Origin: Metabacillus bambusae | GTDB lineage: Bacteria > Bacillota > Bacilli > Bacillales > Bacillaceae | DNA length: 64,000 nt | Assembly: GCF_017497975.1 (NCBI RefSeq) | Contig: NZ_JAGDEL010000020.1 | Span: 1 to 64,000, forward strand | Reading direction: 5' to 3' | Shown here: positions 54,924 to 63,347 of the stretch, one piece after another | Layout of the letters: every line of letters begins with the position of its first letter | Numbering within the stretch: the first letter of the stretch is position 1 | The notes under the pieces: model-generated | What the model was told of the DNA's origin: nothing | Seen by the model: the letters and a program-made list of their open reading frames with translations, nothing else | The model's database searches: none | Program-made: the position numbers and the translations under genes

Positions 54924-55865
54924 CTATAAACTCTCCTCCTTCCCAATACTTTTTAAATAGAACAAGGAAATAACTAGTAAGATCCCAAACATAATCGTGG
55001 AAACAACCGCCCCTAAACTAAATTGTGATCGTTCAAACGCAAGCTGATAGGCATAAAATGGCATGAGAGAGGTTGAGTTATTTGGTCCGCCCTTTGTCAT
55101 CACGATGATGACATCGAAGGTTTTAAATGTATAAATAATACCTAACATCAGCAGGATCATGATCGTAGGCTTAAGCAAAGGAATTGTTACCGAGAAAAAC
55201 CGTTGAATGCTATTCGCCCCATCAATCCTTGCTGCTTCGTAAAGTTCTTCAGGAATTCCTTGCAACCCACCTAACAAAATGATCATGTTAAACGGAATAC
55301 CGATCCAAATATTTGCAATAATCACTACATACAAAGCCGTACTGCTGCTAGCTAACCAAGGAATCGGACTGTCAATAATTCCTACCGTTTGAAGAAAATA
55401 ATTAATTAACCCATAATCTCCAGCGAAAAGCCAATTGAAAATCGCTCCAACAACGACAATAGGCAACATCCATGTGACAAGGACCAATGCCCGCATGATT
55501 CCACGACCGGGAAATTTACGATTGAAATATAAGGCGAGTGCAAGCCCGATCGTAAATTGGAACACAATACTTAAGATCGTAAAGATTAGCGAATTTTTAA
55601 TCGATAAAGCAAACGTAGGATCTTTAAGAACCGTTTTATAATTAGATAACCCGACAAACTCCTGTATCCCTACTAAATTCATTAATGTAACGTTTTTGAA
55701 GCTTAATAAGAGATTATAAACAATCGGGTAAATCATGAAAAATAATAGAAATACAACTGCAGGAAGCAAGAATAGATACTCTGTTTTGATACTTCTAATC
55801 TTCGTTTTTTTTACTATGCTTGTTTGTTGTCCTGATAGCATGACATCTGATTGGACCTTTTTCAT
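54924..55865 (-). CDS. Sugar ABC importer permease, MalF type
   Basis: This 313-residue CUT1-family permease has an N-terminal positively charged tail, then LFLLPAVVFLLFFMIYPIVYNLLLSF. The EAA loop is IPEELYEAARIDGANSIQRFF, and the end carries GPNNSTSLMPFYAYQLAFERSQF. It pairs with the MalG-type permease. AGGGAGGG precedes the ATG. It lies after the binding-protein gene, with a hairpin between them. Confidence 0.92.
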   Translation of the reverse strand: MKKVQSDVMLSGQQTSIVKKTKIRSIKTEYLFLLPAVVFLLFFMIYPIVYNLLLSFKNVTLMNLVGIQEFVGLSNYKTVLKDPTFALSIKNSLIFTILSIVFQFTIGLALALYFNRKFPGRGIMRALVLVTWMLPIVVVGAIFNWLFAGDYGLINYFLQTVGIIDSPIPWLASSSTALYVVIIANIWIGIPFNMIILLGGLQGIPEELYEAARIDGANSIQRFFSVTIPLLKPTIMILLMLGIIYTFKTFDVIIVMTKGGPNNSTSLMPFYAYQLAFERSQFSLGAVVSTIMFGILLVISLFYLKSIGKEESL

Positions 55866-55919
55866 CTTATTTACTTCCCTCCCTCAATTAAACTGTCGAA
55901 GAACCTCCATTTTAAAAAC

Positions 55920-55967
55920 AGAGAGAGACTTGAATCGTTACTTATGAATGCCTATAAGTCTCTCTCT
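55920..55967 (-). terminator. Hairpin between binding-protein and permease genes
   Basis: AGAGAGAGACTT (55920-55931) and AAGTCTCTCTCT (55956-55967) are perfect complements, followed by GTTTTTA on the minus strand. A leaky terminator or mRNA-stabilising stem here would give more binding protein than permease. Confidence 0.7.
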
Positions 55968-56001
55968 ATGAATCTCACCATCGTATTTCACAGCATAACT
56001 A

Positions 56002-57246
56002 TCATGGCAATAATGGCTTAATTTTGTTTGCCGCTTCTTTAGCCGCTTCTTCAGGAGTCTTATCCCCTTGCATCACTGAATGAATCATCGATTGAATCTC
56101 TACAGAAATCTCTTCATACTTAGGACCGTAAGCTCTTGCTTTAGCAAACTCCATACTATCAGCAAAAACATTTAATACTTCATTTTCTGTCCAATGAGGA
56201 TCATCAATTAAATCCTTCCGACTAGGAATGTAACCAGCATTTTTTAAGAACCCTAGTTTTCTTTCCTTTTCCTCTGCAAACTGGATAATATCCCATGCAA
56301 TATCCTTGTGCTCGGATTGTTCTGTTATTGCCCAGTTATATCCACCTAAAACTGTTCCTGACTCCTTACCTTTAGGCAGCGTTGTTACACCCCAGTTAAT
56401 CTTTGCTTCTTCATTTAAAACTGGCACCTGCCAAGTACCATTTACCATCATTGCTTCACTACCAGCAGCAAACGTAAGAACAAGATCATTTTGGTCTAAG
56501 GAAAGAACTTCCTGTGACACATGTCCTTTATCTATAAGGTCCTTCCAAAGATTGAGAGTCTCAACCGTTCCTTCACTATTTAAATTCGTAAGATCTGATC
56601 CAGATTGCCATAGCCAAGGAAGAAAATGAAATACACCTACTTCATTTTGGATCGCTGAGAAAGAAAGGCCTCTAACTCCATCTTTTGTTGTTGCTGCAGC
56701 TATCTCTTTTAATTCTTCCCACGTTTTTGGTGGCTCGTCATAGCCAGCTTCTTTTAATAAATCCTTATTATAAAAAAGTGCCAAATTATTACTATAGCTC
56801 GGGATCCCATATATCTTTCCATCATAAACATTGGTTGACCACGGACCTTCAAAGTACTTGTCTTCTAGCCCAGCTTCTTTTACTTTATCAGTAATGTCAG
56901 CCAGCATCCCAGAAGCAGCAAATGGTTGATGTGCCGGATTATCAAGGATCGTAATATCAGGAAGCTCACCAGCTGCTGAGCTCATCATCAATTTATTTTT
57001 AATATCAGCAAACGGAGTAAACGTACGGACAATATCGACATTTGGATTTTCTTCCTCATATTCAGCGATGATTTTATCTAGCTCTTCAGCATTTTTTCCA
57101 GTAGCTGGGTCCCACCAATCAATCGAAATTTTTTCGCCATTTGCTTTATTTTTACTATTACTTTCAGTTGAGCTTGCATCTCCAGAACAAGCTATTAAAA
57201 AGACGAAACTCATAAACAAAACGGTTAACATTACCTTCTTTAACAT
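56002..57246 (-). CDS. Sugar-binding lipoprotein of ABC importer (SBP family 1)
   Basis: The 414-residue lipoprotein signal ends at FLIACSGDA, and a Ser/Asn/Lys linker follows. Family-1 features include ISIDWWDPATGKNAEELDKI, the IPSYSNNLALFYNKDLLKEAG block and the GTWQVPVLNEEAKINWGVTTLP segment. It would present an oligosaccharide to the MalFG-type permeases. The GH127 gene in the operon suggests an arabinose-containing oligosaccharide. It is the first gene of the operon, divergent from an AraC gene, with a cre-like site in the shared region. Confidence 0.92.
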   Translation of the reverse strand: MLKKVMLTVLFMSFVFLIACSGDASSTESNSKNKANGEKISIDWWDPATGKNAEELDKIIAEYEEENPNVDIVRTFTPFADIKNKLMMSSAAGELPDITILDNPAHQPFAASGMLADITDKVKEAGLEDKYFEGPWSTNVYDGKIYGIPSYSNNLALFYNKDLLKEAGYDEPPKTWEELKEIAAATTKDGVRGLSFSAIQNEVGVFHFLPWLWQSGSDLTNLNSEGTVETLNLWKDLIDKGHVSQEVLSLDQNDLVLTFAAGSEAMMVNGTWQVPVLNEEAKINWGVTTLPKGKESGTVLGGYNWAITEQSEHKDIAWDIIQFAEEKERKLGFLKNAGYIPSRKDLIDDPHWTENEVLNVFADSMEFAKARAYGPKYEEISVEIQSMIHSVMQGDKTPEEAAKEAANKIKPLLP

Positions 57247-57321
57247 AGAACTCCCCCTTGTGTTTTTGCACTTAATCAGGAATTGTAATCTCTAGTATTT
57301 AACATTTAAGTATTTAATCTT

Positions 57322-57335
57322 TGTAAGCGCTTAAA
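57322..57335. promoter_or_regulatory. cre-like site in the divergent arabinoside region
   Basis: TGTAAGCGCTTAAA fits cre except at the C near its end. It lies 76 bases before the binding-protein ATG, between the divergent importer and AraC genes. Confidence 0.5.
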
Positions 57336-57486
57336 TTCATGAACTAATATTAGTAATGTCAGTATAGTAGTAAAAGAAATAAATTAATATAAAGGAACAT
57401 AACCTAAAATAACAATATTCTGACTTTATAAATACTCGTGCTATAATTAACTATGCTGTTGTTTAATATGGAAAGGAGTATTCTTC

Positions 57487-58383
57487 ATGGATTTTATCCA
57501 ATTTCATATACCGCCTTTTCCCCACTATATCAATTGTGGTACGGCAACTTGTCAGCCTGGAGAAGGTCATTCAAGCCGAAAAGACAATGGTGTTTTTGAT
57601 TTGATTTTCGTGACAACAGGAACACTTTACATAGAGGAAGATGGTCAACAATACGCGGTAGAGCCTGGAAAAGCTCTTCTTTTAAATCCAGTGGGGCATC
57701 ATTTTTCCTATCAACCATGTACAGAGCATACCCATTTTTATTGGCTTCATTTCACAGCTTTAGGTAAATGGAAGTTAGTGAGTAAGCCTGAGTATTTTCA
57801 TTCAAATTCTTTTGAAAGATCTGTCAAACGATTAAATCAGTTTACGGTTCATATACCTAAATTTCATCGATTGACTTTTGAAGATAGAACTTATTCTTTA
57901 TTACAACGCCTCATCTTAATGATGGATCAAGACGGAGAATCCGTACGTTGGAAGGAACAGTCTAATTTTCAAGATATCTTTCAACTGTTCAAAGAAATGG
58001 ATGAAACGGTTATTAAATCAGCAGCAGGAATTATCGCAGAAAAAGCGGCTATGTATTTACGTGGAAATTACCAAAATCATATAAATTACTCAACTTTAGG
58101 TAAAGCTCTTCGCTATAACCCCACCTACATTTCTCGTTGCATGCAAAAGGTTTTTAACTGTACTCCACTTGAATACTTGACCGATTACAGAATTGAAAAA
58201 GCAAAATTATTACTAATCAACACGGATAAAACAGTCTCTCGAGTGGCTGAGGAAGTAGGGTTTAATAATATTTCTTACTTTATAAAGTGCTTTACGAATT
58301 ATGAAAAGATAACTCCTAAGTTATTTACGGAGAAATACCGGTCTCTTACTACACATCGTTGGGATTTGAAGGAGATGGATTAA
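57487..58383 (+). CDS. AraC family regulator with cupin sensor domain
   Basis: This 298-residue cytoplasmic regulator has an N-terminal cupin-like sugar-sensing domain (FDLIFVTTGTLYIEEDGQQY, then PGKALLLNPVGHHF). The two AraC HTH helices are at the C-terminus (INYSTLGKALRYNPTYISRC and TVSRVAEEVGFNNISYFIKC). GGAAAGGAG precedes the ATG. It is divergent from the arabinoside importer and GH127 operon and is its likely activator. It differs in design from the membrane-bound AraC regulator of the sulfatase operon, so the two units probably answer different signals. Confidence 0.92.
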   Translation: MDFIQFHIPPFPHYINCGTATCQPGEGHSSRKDNGVFDLIFVTTGTLYIEEDGQQYAVEPGKALLLNPVGHHFSYQPCTEHTHFYWLHFTALGKWKLVSKPEYFHSNSFERSVKRLNQFTVHIPKFHRLTFEDRTYSLLQRLILMMDQDGESVRWKEQSNFQDIFQLFKEMDETVIKSAAGIIAEKAAMYLRGNYQNHINYSTLGKALRYNPTYISRCMQKVFNCTPLEYLTDYRIEKAKLLLINTDKTVSRVAEEVGFNNISYFIKCFTNYEKITPKLFTEKYRSLTTHRWDLKEMD

Positions 58384-58504
58384 CAACTACTTGAAGAGAT
58401 ACATGTCATGCGGGTTTTTTGTAACCTAACTATTAACACTATTTAGTAGAATGGATTTGTTACTAAACTCAGGAGCAATAAAAACAAAAATGCGACACCT
58501 CAAA

Positions 58505-58526
58505 TGAACTGCCCCCTATCTGATAG
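58505..58526 (+). mobile_element. Possible solo IS3-family left end
   Basis: TGAACTGCCCCCTATCTGAT plus AG resembles the terminal inverted repeat of IS3-family elements. Compare the inward-read end at 104-125, which begins TGAACTGACCCATCT. An AGAAAGGAAT follows, as in an OrfA leader, but no transposase ORF. It may be the scar of a lost element. Confidence 0.35.
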
Positions 58527-58577
58527 AAAGGAATAAAAAAACAAATTTAAGCAGTCAAGTAAATAACCATTAAAAAA

Positions 58578-58608
58578 TGGAAATCCATTGTTGCATCGTG
58601 GATTTCCA
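58578..58608 (-). terminator. Terminator after the 45-residue protein gene
   Basis: TGGAAATCCA (58578-58587) and TGGATTTCCA (58599-58608) are perfect complements. On the minus strand a TTTTTTAAT tail follows. Confidence 0.8.
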
Positions 58609-58690
58609 ATTAGAAATTATACTGTGTCAATAAGAACGAATTGCAAAAAATTGAAAATAAATAAACACTACATATTTTTTGCTACAACTC

Positions 58691-58828
58691 TTAATCTTTT
58701 TGGTTGCTCTTCTTTGGATCTGCTTCTTTATTTGAAGCAATTTGTTTTCTTTTTGTTGTTTCATCAAGTGCTTGACCAACTTCACCTGTGAAATTTATTT
58801 TATGTTCTGGAATGCCTTGACTCTTCAT
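58691..58828 (-). CDS. Small hydrophilic protein (45 residues)
   Basis: The ATG at 58828 follows GGGAGG at spacing 9. It opens a 45-residue frame starting MKSQGIPEHKINFTGEVGQA and ending in DPKKSNQKD. It is highly charged and Lys-rich with no hydrophobic segment. A good terminator lies 82 bases beyond the stop. Size and composition fit the many short Bacillus proteins made in sporulation, but I cannot name a family. Confidence 0.6.
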   Translation of the reverse strand: MKSQGIPEHKINFTGEVGQALDETTKRKQIASNKEADPKKSNQKD

Positions 58829-58945
58829 TCATAAATCCCTCCCTTCCTCCCATTATTATCCTCGTCAATTCTTTGATGCATACATTACACTTTATTTTGA
58901 GATAAAAATAGGAGAAGGGCTGGTAATTGTTTTTAGGTCATAATC

Positions 58946-59776
58946 TTAAAAATTAAAATTATCAGGGTCTGGACCAATGCGTCGATCTTCATTAAGTGAA
59001 TTGATTTTCTCTAGATCATCGTGAGTTAATTCAAAGTCAAAGATGTTTGCGTTTTCAATGATCCGGTGTTCTTTCACTGATTTAGGGATGGTCACGACCT
59101 CATTTTGTAAATCCCAGCGTAAAATGACTTGGGCTGCAGTTTTGTTGTATCTATCACCAATTTCCTTTAGTAGCGGATGATTGATAAGCTCTCCTTGCAT
59201 TAGTGGAGACCATGCTTCTAATTGGATCTCATGTCTTTTACAATAATCACGAAGTTCAAGCTGGGATAAACGTGGATGGTATTCAACTTGATTGACCATT
59301 GGCTTGATTTCTGCATCAAGCATTATGTCCTCTAAATGATGAATTTGAAAGTTACTGACACCAATCGCACGAATACGGCCATCCTGATACAATTTTTCAA
59401 TGGCTTTCCATGTTTCCTTATACTTCCCTTTTACAGGCCAATGTACCAAATATAAATCCAAATACGCTAAATCTAGCTTTTTTATGCTAGTTTCAAAGGC
59501 TTTTAGTGTAGATTCATATCCTTGGTCACTATTTTTTACCTTTGTTGTAATAAATAGCTCTTCGCGTGGAATGCCGGATTCCTTGATGGCCATTCCTACC
59601 CCTTCTTCATTACCGTAACCAGCTGCTGTATCAATGCTTCTGTAGCCCGCATTAATGGCCGCTTTTACAGCCGTTCTTACTTCTTGTCCCTCTTCTACTT
59701 TCCAAACGCCTAACCCAAACCAAGGCATTTTCACACCGTTATGTAGGACTGTAAAATCTTTTAAACTTTTGATCAT
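58946..59776 (-). CDS. Aldo/keto reductase
   Basis: This 276-residue NADPH-dependent reductase would reduce aldehydes and ketones (glyoxal/methylglyoxal-type substrates in Bacillus relatives). The catalytic tetrad is visible: Asp and Tyr in SIDTAAGYGNEEGVG, Lys in FITTKVKN, His in LYLVHWPV. The NADPH site is IPKSVKEHRI. The start is the ATG at 59776, ten bases after AGGAGG; the longer frame starts with a TTG touching the site. It resembles YtbE/YvgN-like proteins, though I cannot say which. Monocistronic. Confidence 0.92.
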   Translation of the reverse strand: MIKSLKDFTVLHNGVKMPWFGLGVWKVEEGQEVRTAVKAAINAGYRSIDTAAGYGNEEGVGMAIKESGIPREELFITTKVKNSDQGYESTLKAFETSIKKLDLAYLDLYLVHWPVKGKYKETWKAIEKLYQDGRIRAIGVSNFQIHHLEDIMLDAEIKPMVNQVEYHPRLSQLELRDYCKRHEIQLEAWSPLMQGELINHPLLKEIGDRYNKTAAQVILRWDLQNEVVTIPKSVKEHRIIENANIFDFELTHDDLEKINSLNEDRRIGPDPDNFNF

Positions 59777-59990
59777 TTCTCCCAATCCTCCTTTAGTTTT
59801 TACTTTTTCATTTTCTCATGGTTTCTGTCAAAATCAAACAATTTAGACTTGTGTAAATGTTGTTACAACGATAATGCAGATCTTATTAAATGAACATATT
59901 AAGTAAATAAAAGAAGGTTATCGCTTGGTTTGATCGAAAATAATAATTTAATGAAATAAGCAAATATAGTTAATCGTAATGGAGGAGCTA

Positions 59991-60893
59991 ATGAAAAGTT
60001 TATTTGAGACAACTCTTCTGCATTTAAAGCTAGATAAAAAAGATGTAAAGTTCATTGGTGAAGGATTTGGGAGCCTTGTCTTGGAGGATCAGTATGGAAT
60101 CATTATTAGAGTTGCCAAAAATTTAGACACAGCAAAACAATATGTAAAAGAATACAACATTCTTCCACAGCTCCAAGCCAAACTATTTCCTATTAACATT
60201 CCAATTCCAAAGTGGTATCACTATGATACTGAAAAAGTGCCATATGGTATCATTGCGTATGAAAAATTAGCTGGGCCGACACTTATTCCGAAAGTGATTT
60301 CGGAGGAAAATAAAAAAAGGATTGCCAAGCAATTAGCAGCATTTATAGCTCTAATCCACCAGACTCCTACAGATCATTTTAAGGATTACTGCCCTCAGGA
60401 AGAAAACGATCGAAATCAGCTTACCAATTTACGTGAAAACACATATGACGCATTGAGTACGAATTTATTAAAAAAAGAAATGCTGATGATGAATGATTGG
60501 TGGGAGGATATGTTGCAGGATCAAACATTTTATTCCCACAAATCTGTGCTTTGTCATGGAGATCTATGGTATGAAAATATTCTTGTGAATCATCAACAAA
60601 CTGACATCACTGGGATCATCGACTTTAGTGAAGTGAAAATTGGTGACCCAGCCATTGACTTGGTTCCTCACCACTATATTGGAGAGGATTTTTATTCCTA
60701 TGTTTTAAATGAATATAGAACTGCATTTCCTAATGATCCGACTATCGATGAGCGTGTAAAAAAACACAGATGCCTGCGGGAGCTGAATGGATTAGCATAT
60801 GCGATCAAACATAATGTAGATGTTGAGATACAGGATTCTATCGCTAAAATTCGTGATGTCATTTTAGGAACACAAAAAAAAGAATTTAAGTAA
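59991..60893 (+). CDS. APH-family phosphotransferase
   Basis: The 300-residue kinase-like protein is of the aminoglycoside phosphotransferase fold. The catalytic loop is LCHGDLWYENILV (HGD-x4-N), and the metal-binding GIIDFSEVKIGDPAIDL replaces DFG. The N-terminal lobe has GEGFGSLVLE and IIRVAKN. This family phosphorylates antibiotics, sugars, choline or homoserine, so resistance cannot be assumed. The start is the ATG at 59991, five bases after GGAGG; the longer frame starts within the site. A strong terminator follows. Confidence 0.87.
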   Translation: MKSLFETTLLHLKLDKKDVKFIGEGFGSLVLEDQYGIIIRVAKNLDTAKQYVKEYNILPQLQAKLFPINIPIPKWYHYDTEKVPYGIIAYEKLAGPTLIPKVISEENKKRIAKQLAAFIALIHQTPTDHFKDYCPQEENDRNQLTNLRENTYDALSTNLLKKEMLMMNDWWEDMLQDQTFYSHKSVLCHGDLWYENILVNHQQTDITGIIDFSEVKIGDPAIDLVPHHYIGEDFYSYVLNEYRTAFPNDPTIDERVKKHRCLRELNGLAYAIKHNVDVEIQDSIAKIRDVILGTQKKEFK

Positions 60894-60910
60894 GAAAAGC
60901 ATCATTTGAT

Positions 60911-60962
60911 AAAAGGGGAATAATGTCTAGAACCGTAAGTGCATGATACATATTCCCCTTTT
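60911..60962 (+). terminator. Terminator after the APH gene
   Basis: AAAAGGGGAATA (60911-60922) and TATTCCCCTTTT (60951-60962) are perfect complements. The second arm provides the T run. Confidence 0.75.
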
Positions 60963-60992
60963 ACTATTGGTTGATTAGAACCCCTTCTTTGT

Positions 60993-61385
60993 TTACCTGG
61001 TCGGTAAGTATTTTACATAAATGGCTTGGGAAGAATTTACTGTCTTACAACCTTCTAGATCCTCTTCATGCAGTAATCCTAGTTGGATTGCTGATTTTAT
61101 TTTTCCCTCATCTGGCTTTTTTTGTATAAGTTCGATCAGATTTAATTCTTCTAATCTTTTAACGGTTTGTTCTTGTTTGAATTTTACTGTATCTCTTATT
61201 TGTCTTTGTATTTTGTAATCCCTCAGGATCATTTCTCCTTTAGCATTTTTGCCCACCGACAAATCAAAATAATTATTAAAAACTTTCTTCAATTCCTCAA
61301 GTTCTGTTTCCACTTCTTTTTTCTTATGATTGAGTTCAAGGTAATGAGCAAGCATCTCTCTTGTGATTACAGTTTCATTCGTCAC
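60993..61385 (-). CDS. Coiled-coil protein of unknown function
   Basis: This 130-residue protein is dominated by a Glu/Lys-rich coiled coil at about 15-40 (LELNHKKKEVETELEELKKV). A short beta segment and a second charged helix with KRLEELNLIELIQKKPDEGK follow. The KPDEGKIKSAIQLGLLHEED block suggests a folded C-terminal domain. The start is a GTG after GAGGGG. I do not recognise the family; similar small proteins occur in prophages, but no other phage gene is nearby. Confidence 0.65.
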   Translation of the reverse strand: MTNETVITREMLAHYLELNHKKKEVETELEELKKVFNNYFDLSVGKNAKGEMILRDYKIQRQIRDTVKFKQEQTVKRLEELNLIELIQKKPDEGKIKSAIQLGLLHEEDLEGCKTVNSSQAIYVKYLPTR

Positions 61386-61600
61386 CCTTATCCCCTCATT
61401 TCACAGATGATATTTCATCATATTGTTAGATGAAGTGAGATATTCGTCAAAAGAACAAATGTTCTTGTGGTGTTCATTCTTAAAAAAAGCGACGTTTGAC
61501 TCATTCGCTTAATAATCATGATTCATGAACACGTGGAAAATGCGTGTTATTTTTACTTTCAAAAAGTGCAGCATCATTTTTTGAAGAGTTGCCCGCAGAT

Positions 61601-62116
61601 TTAATTTTGCTTTAAATGATCAATCCTCTGGTCCAGCCTTTCCAAACTTTCCAATGCACGTTTTATACTGAGAGTGCGGGTGTGATGTAAACCGCCTTCT
61701 TCTTCATCTTTTTCATCCGCTAATTTAATAACAGTTTGCAGAGGGGTTCGAATGACATTTCCTCCAGGTAAAAATGAATCCGTATGAAATAATATGGCGA
61801 GAGCGATTTCTTTTGCTTTGATGGGGTTTTCTCCAAGTCGAATTAATAATTTATGAGCTCGTTCAGCTCCTTTGATCGCATGAATATCATTCTGTTTATA
61901 TAAGTCGTAGTTCCACTTACCATCCTTATACCAGGTGTAATGGCCAATGTCATGAAGAAAACCTGCCTTTGCTGCACTATCAACGTCCAATCCTCTTTCT
62001 TTCCCTAAACGAAAAGAGTGATAAGAAACAGCAATTGCATGAGATAAACCTGAACGGATTACATACTTTCGAGTAATATGATGATTAAAAATATCAACCA
62101 ATTTTACATCACGCAT
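61601..62116 (-). CDS. HD-domain phosphohydrolase
   Basis: This 171-residue metal-dependent hydrolase is of the HD superfamily. The metal ligands are in GLSHAIAVSYHS (first His), GFLHDIGHYTWY (His-Asp), AILFHTDSFLPGG (His) and VIKLADEKDEEEGG (Asp). A nucleotide or other phosphate substrate is likely, but the sequence does not show which. It is a single-domain form without regulatory parts. The ATG is near AAGTTC-type sequence without a strong ribosome site. It is a single gene. Confidence 0.82.
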   Translation of the reverse strand: MRDVKLVDIFNHHITRKYVIRSGLSHAIAVSYHSFRLGKERGLDVDSAAKAGFLHDIGHYTWYKDGKWNYDLYKQNDIHAIKGAERAHKLLIRLGENPIKAKEIALAILFHTDSFLPGGNVIRTPLQTVIKLADEKDEEEGGLHHTRTLSIKRALESLERLDQRIDHLKQN

Positions 62117-62398
62117 TGAACTTCTCCCTTATATGCCTACTCATTTTTTACATTACTATATTTCCTTCTAGTCTGATTTGCCATACCTTCTTAAGGAAAA
62201 AGCCCACAAAAGGCAGCTTGGATCTTAAATGGACATACAGATCTTAAGTCAGCTGAAGTTTCAAAAATTATTTTACCGGTATTAAATTGAATTGAATGAG
62301 AGCAAGTAGTTATTTTGAATATGACATATTTCAGATTACCTTTTAATACCTTGTATTATCATAAACATAAAACGATGCAAATATAGGGAGAGGAAATT

Positions 62399-63325
62399 AT
62401 GGCTATAAGCCCCCCATTGTTACAAAGAGGAGATACGATTGGATTGGTAGCACCCGGAAGTCCTCTTGATGCAAGTATTATCAATGCCAGAGTCCAATAT
62501 TTGAGAGATTTAGGGTTTAATATCGTTTATGGCAGGCATGTTTATTCTTATGAGGGCATCACAGCTGCACCAGCTCAACAAAGAGCCGAAGATGTCATGA
62601 ATATGTTCAGAAATCCGAGCGTCAAAGTGATCTTATCCACTAGAGGAGGGACAGGGGTTCAGACCATTCTTCCGTACCTCGATTTTGAAGTCATAAGAGC
62701 GAACCCTAAAATAATATCTGGTTATAGTGATATAACCGTACTGTTAAATAGCTTGTATCAATCTAGTGATATCATTACCTTCCACAGTCTAATGCTAATT
62801 GATTTTAGAGTAGAAACACCTGCTTATAATTTCAATCAATTCTTTGCAGCAACTTCTACATTGACTTCTCCTAGGACGATTCAAAATCCACCGAATATGC
62901 CCCAAATGAGTTTAGTACCAGGAAATGTAACTGGTCCAATCGTAGGTGGGAATTTGACTTCGTTAGTCAATACTCTTGGTACACCATATGAACTGAATAC
63001 ACAAGGGAAAATCCTTTTTTTAGAGGAGACCCATTCACCTAGTAATACGATTTTTCGGTATTTAACTCAATTAATGATGTCAGGTAAATTTAAAGATTGT
63101 CTTGGAATTATTATGGGGGAATGTACGAATTGCCTTGTATCTTATGGTAAAACATATAATGATTTGATTAATGATTTGCTAGTTCCCTTAGGTAAACCAC
63201 TGATGATCAACCTTGCTACCGGGCATGGCTTTTATAAAGCTGCTATTCCTATAGGTGCTACTGTTAATCTCAATACGACAGATAATAGATTAACAGTACT
63301 TGAACCAACCGTTTCAAGGAAGTAA
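62399..63325 (+). CDS. S66 family peptidase (LD-carboxypeptidase/MccF-like)
   Basis: This 308-residue serine carboxypeptidase is of the S66 family, which trims L,D-bonds in peptidoglycan peptides or cleaves microcin-C-type conjugates. Family landmarks are GDTIGLVAPGSPLD at the start, STRGGTGVQTILPYLD (usually RGGYG), the nucleophile Ser in IISGYSDITVL, Glu in FLEETHSPS and His in LATGHGF. There is no signal peptide, so it acts in the cytoplasm, for example in wall-peptide recycling. AGGGAGAGG precedes the ATG. It lies 22 bases before an MFS gene on the same strand, so the two are probably cotranscribed. Confidence 0.87.
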   Translation: MAISPPLLQRGDTIGLVAPGSPLDASIINARVQYLRDLGFNIVYGRHVYSYEGITAAPAQQRAEDVMNMFRNPSVKVILSTRGGTGVQTILPYLDFEVIRANPKIISGYSDITVLLNSLYQSSDIITFHSLMLIDFRVETPAYNFNQFFAATSTLTSPRTIQNPPNMPQMSLVPGNVTGPIVGGNLTSLVNTLGTPYELNTQGKILFLEETHSPSNTIFRYLTQLMMSGKFKDCLGIIMGECTNCLVSYGKTYNDLINDLLVPLGKPLMINLATGHGFYKAAIPIGATVNLNTTDNRLTVLEPTVSRK

Positions 63326-63347
63326 TCGAATTTAAAGGAGAACAGCG

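Noticed and set aside
59991-60893. Reading the APH-family gene as an aminoglycoside resistance gene
   Set aside because: The fold is shared by kinases for sugars, choline and other small molecules. Nothing in the sequence fixes an antibiotic substrate.
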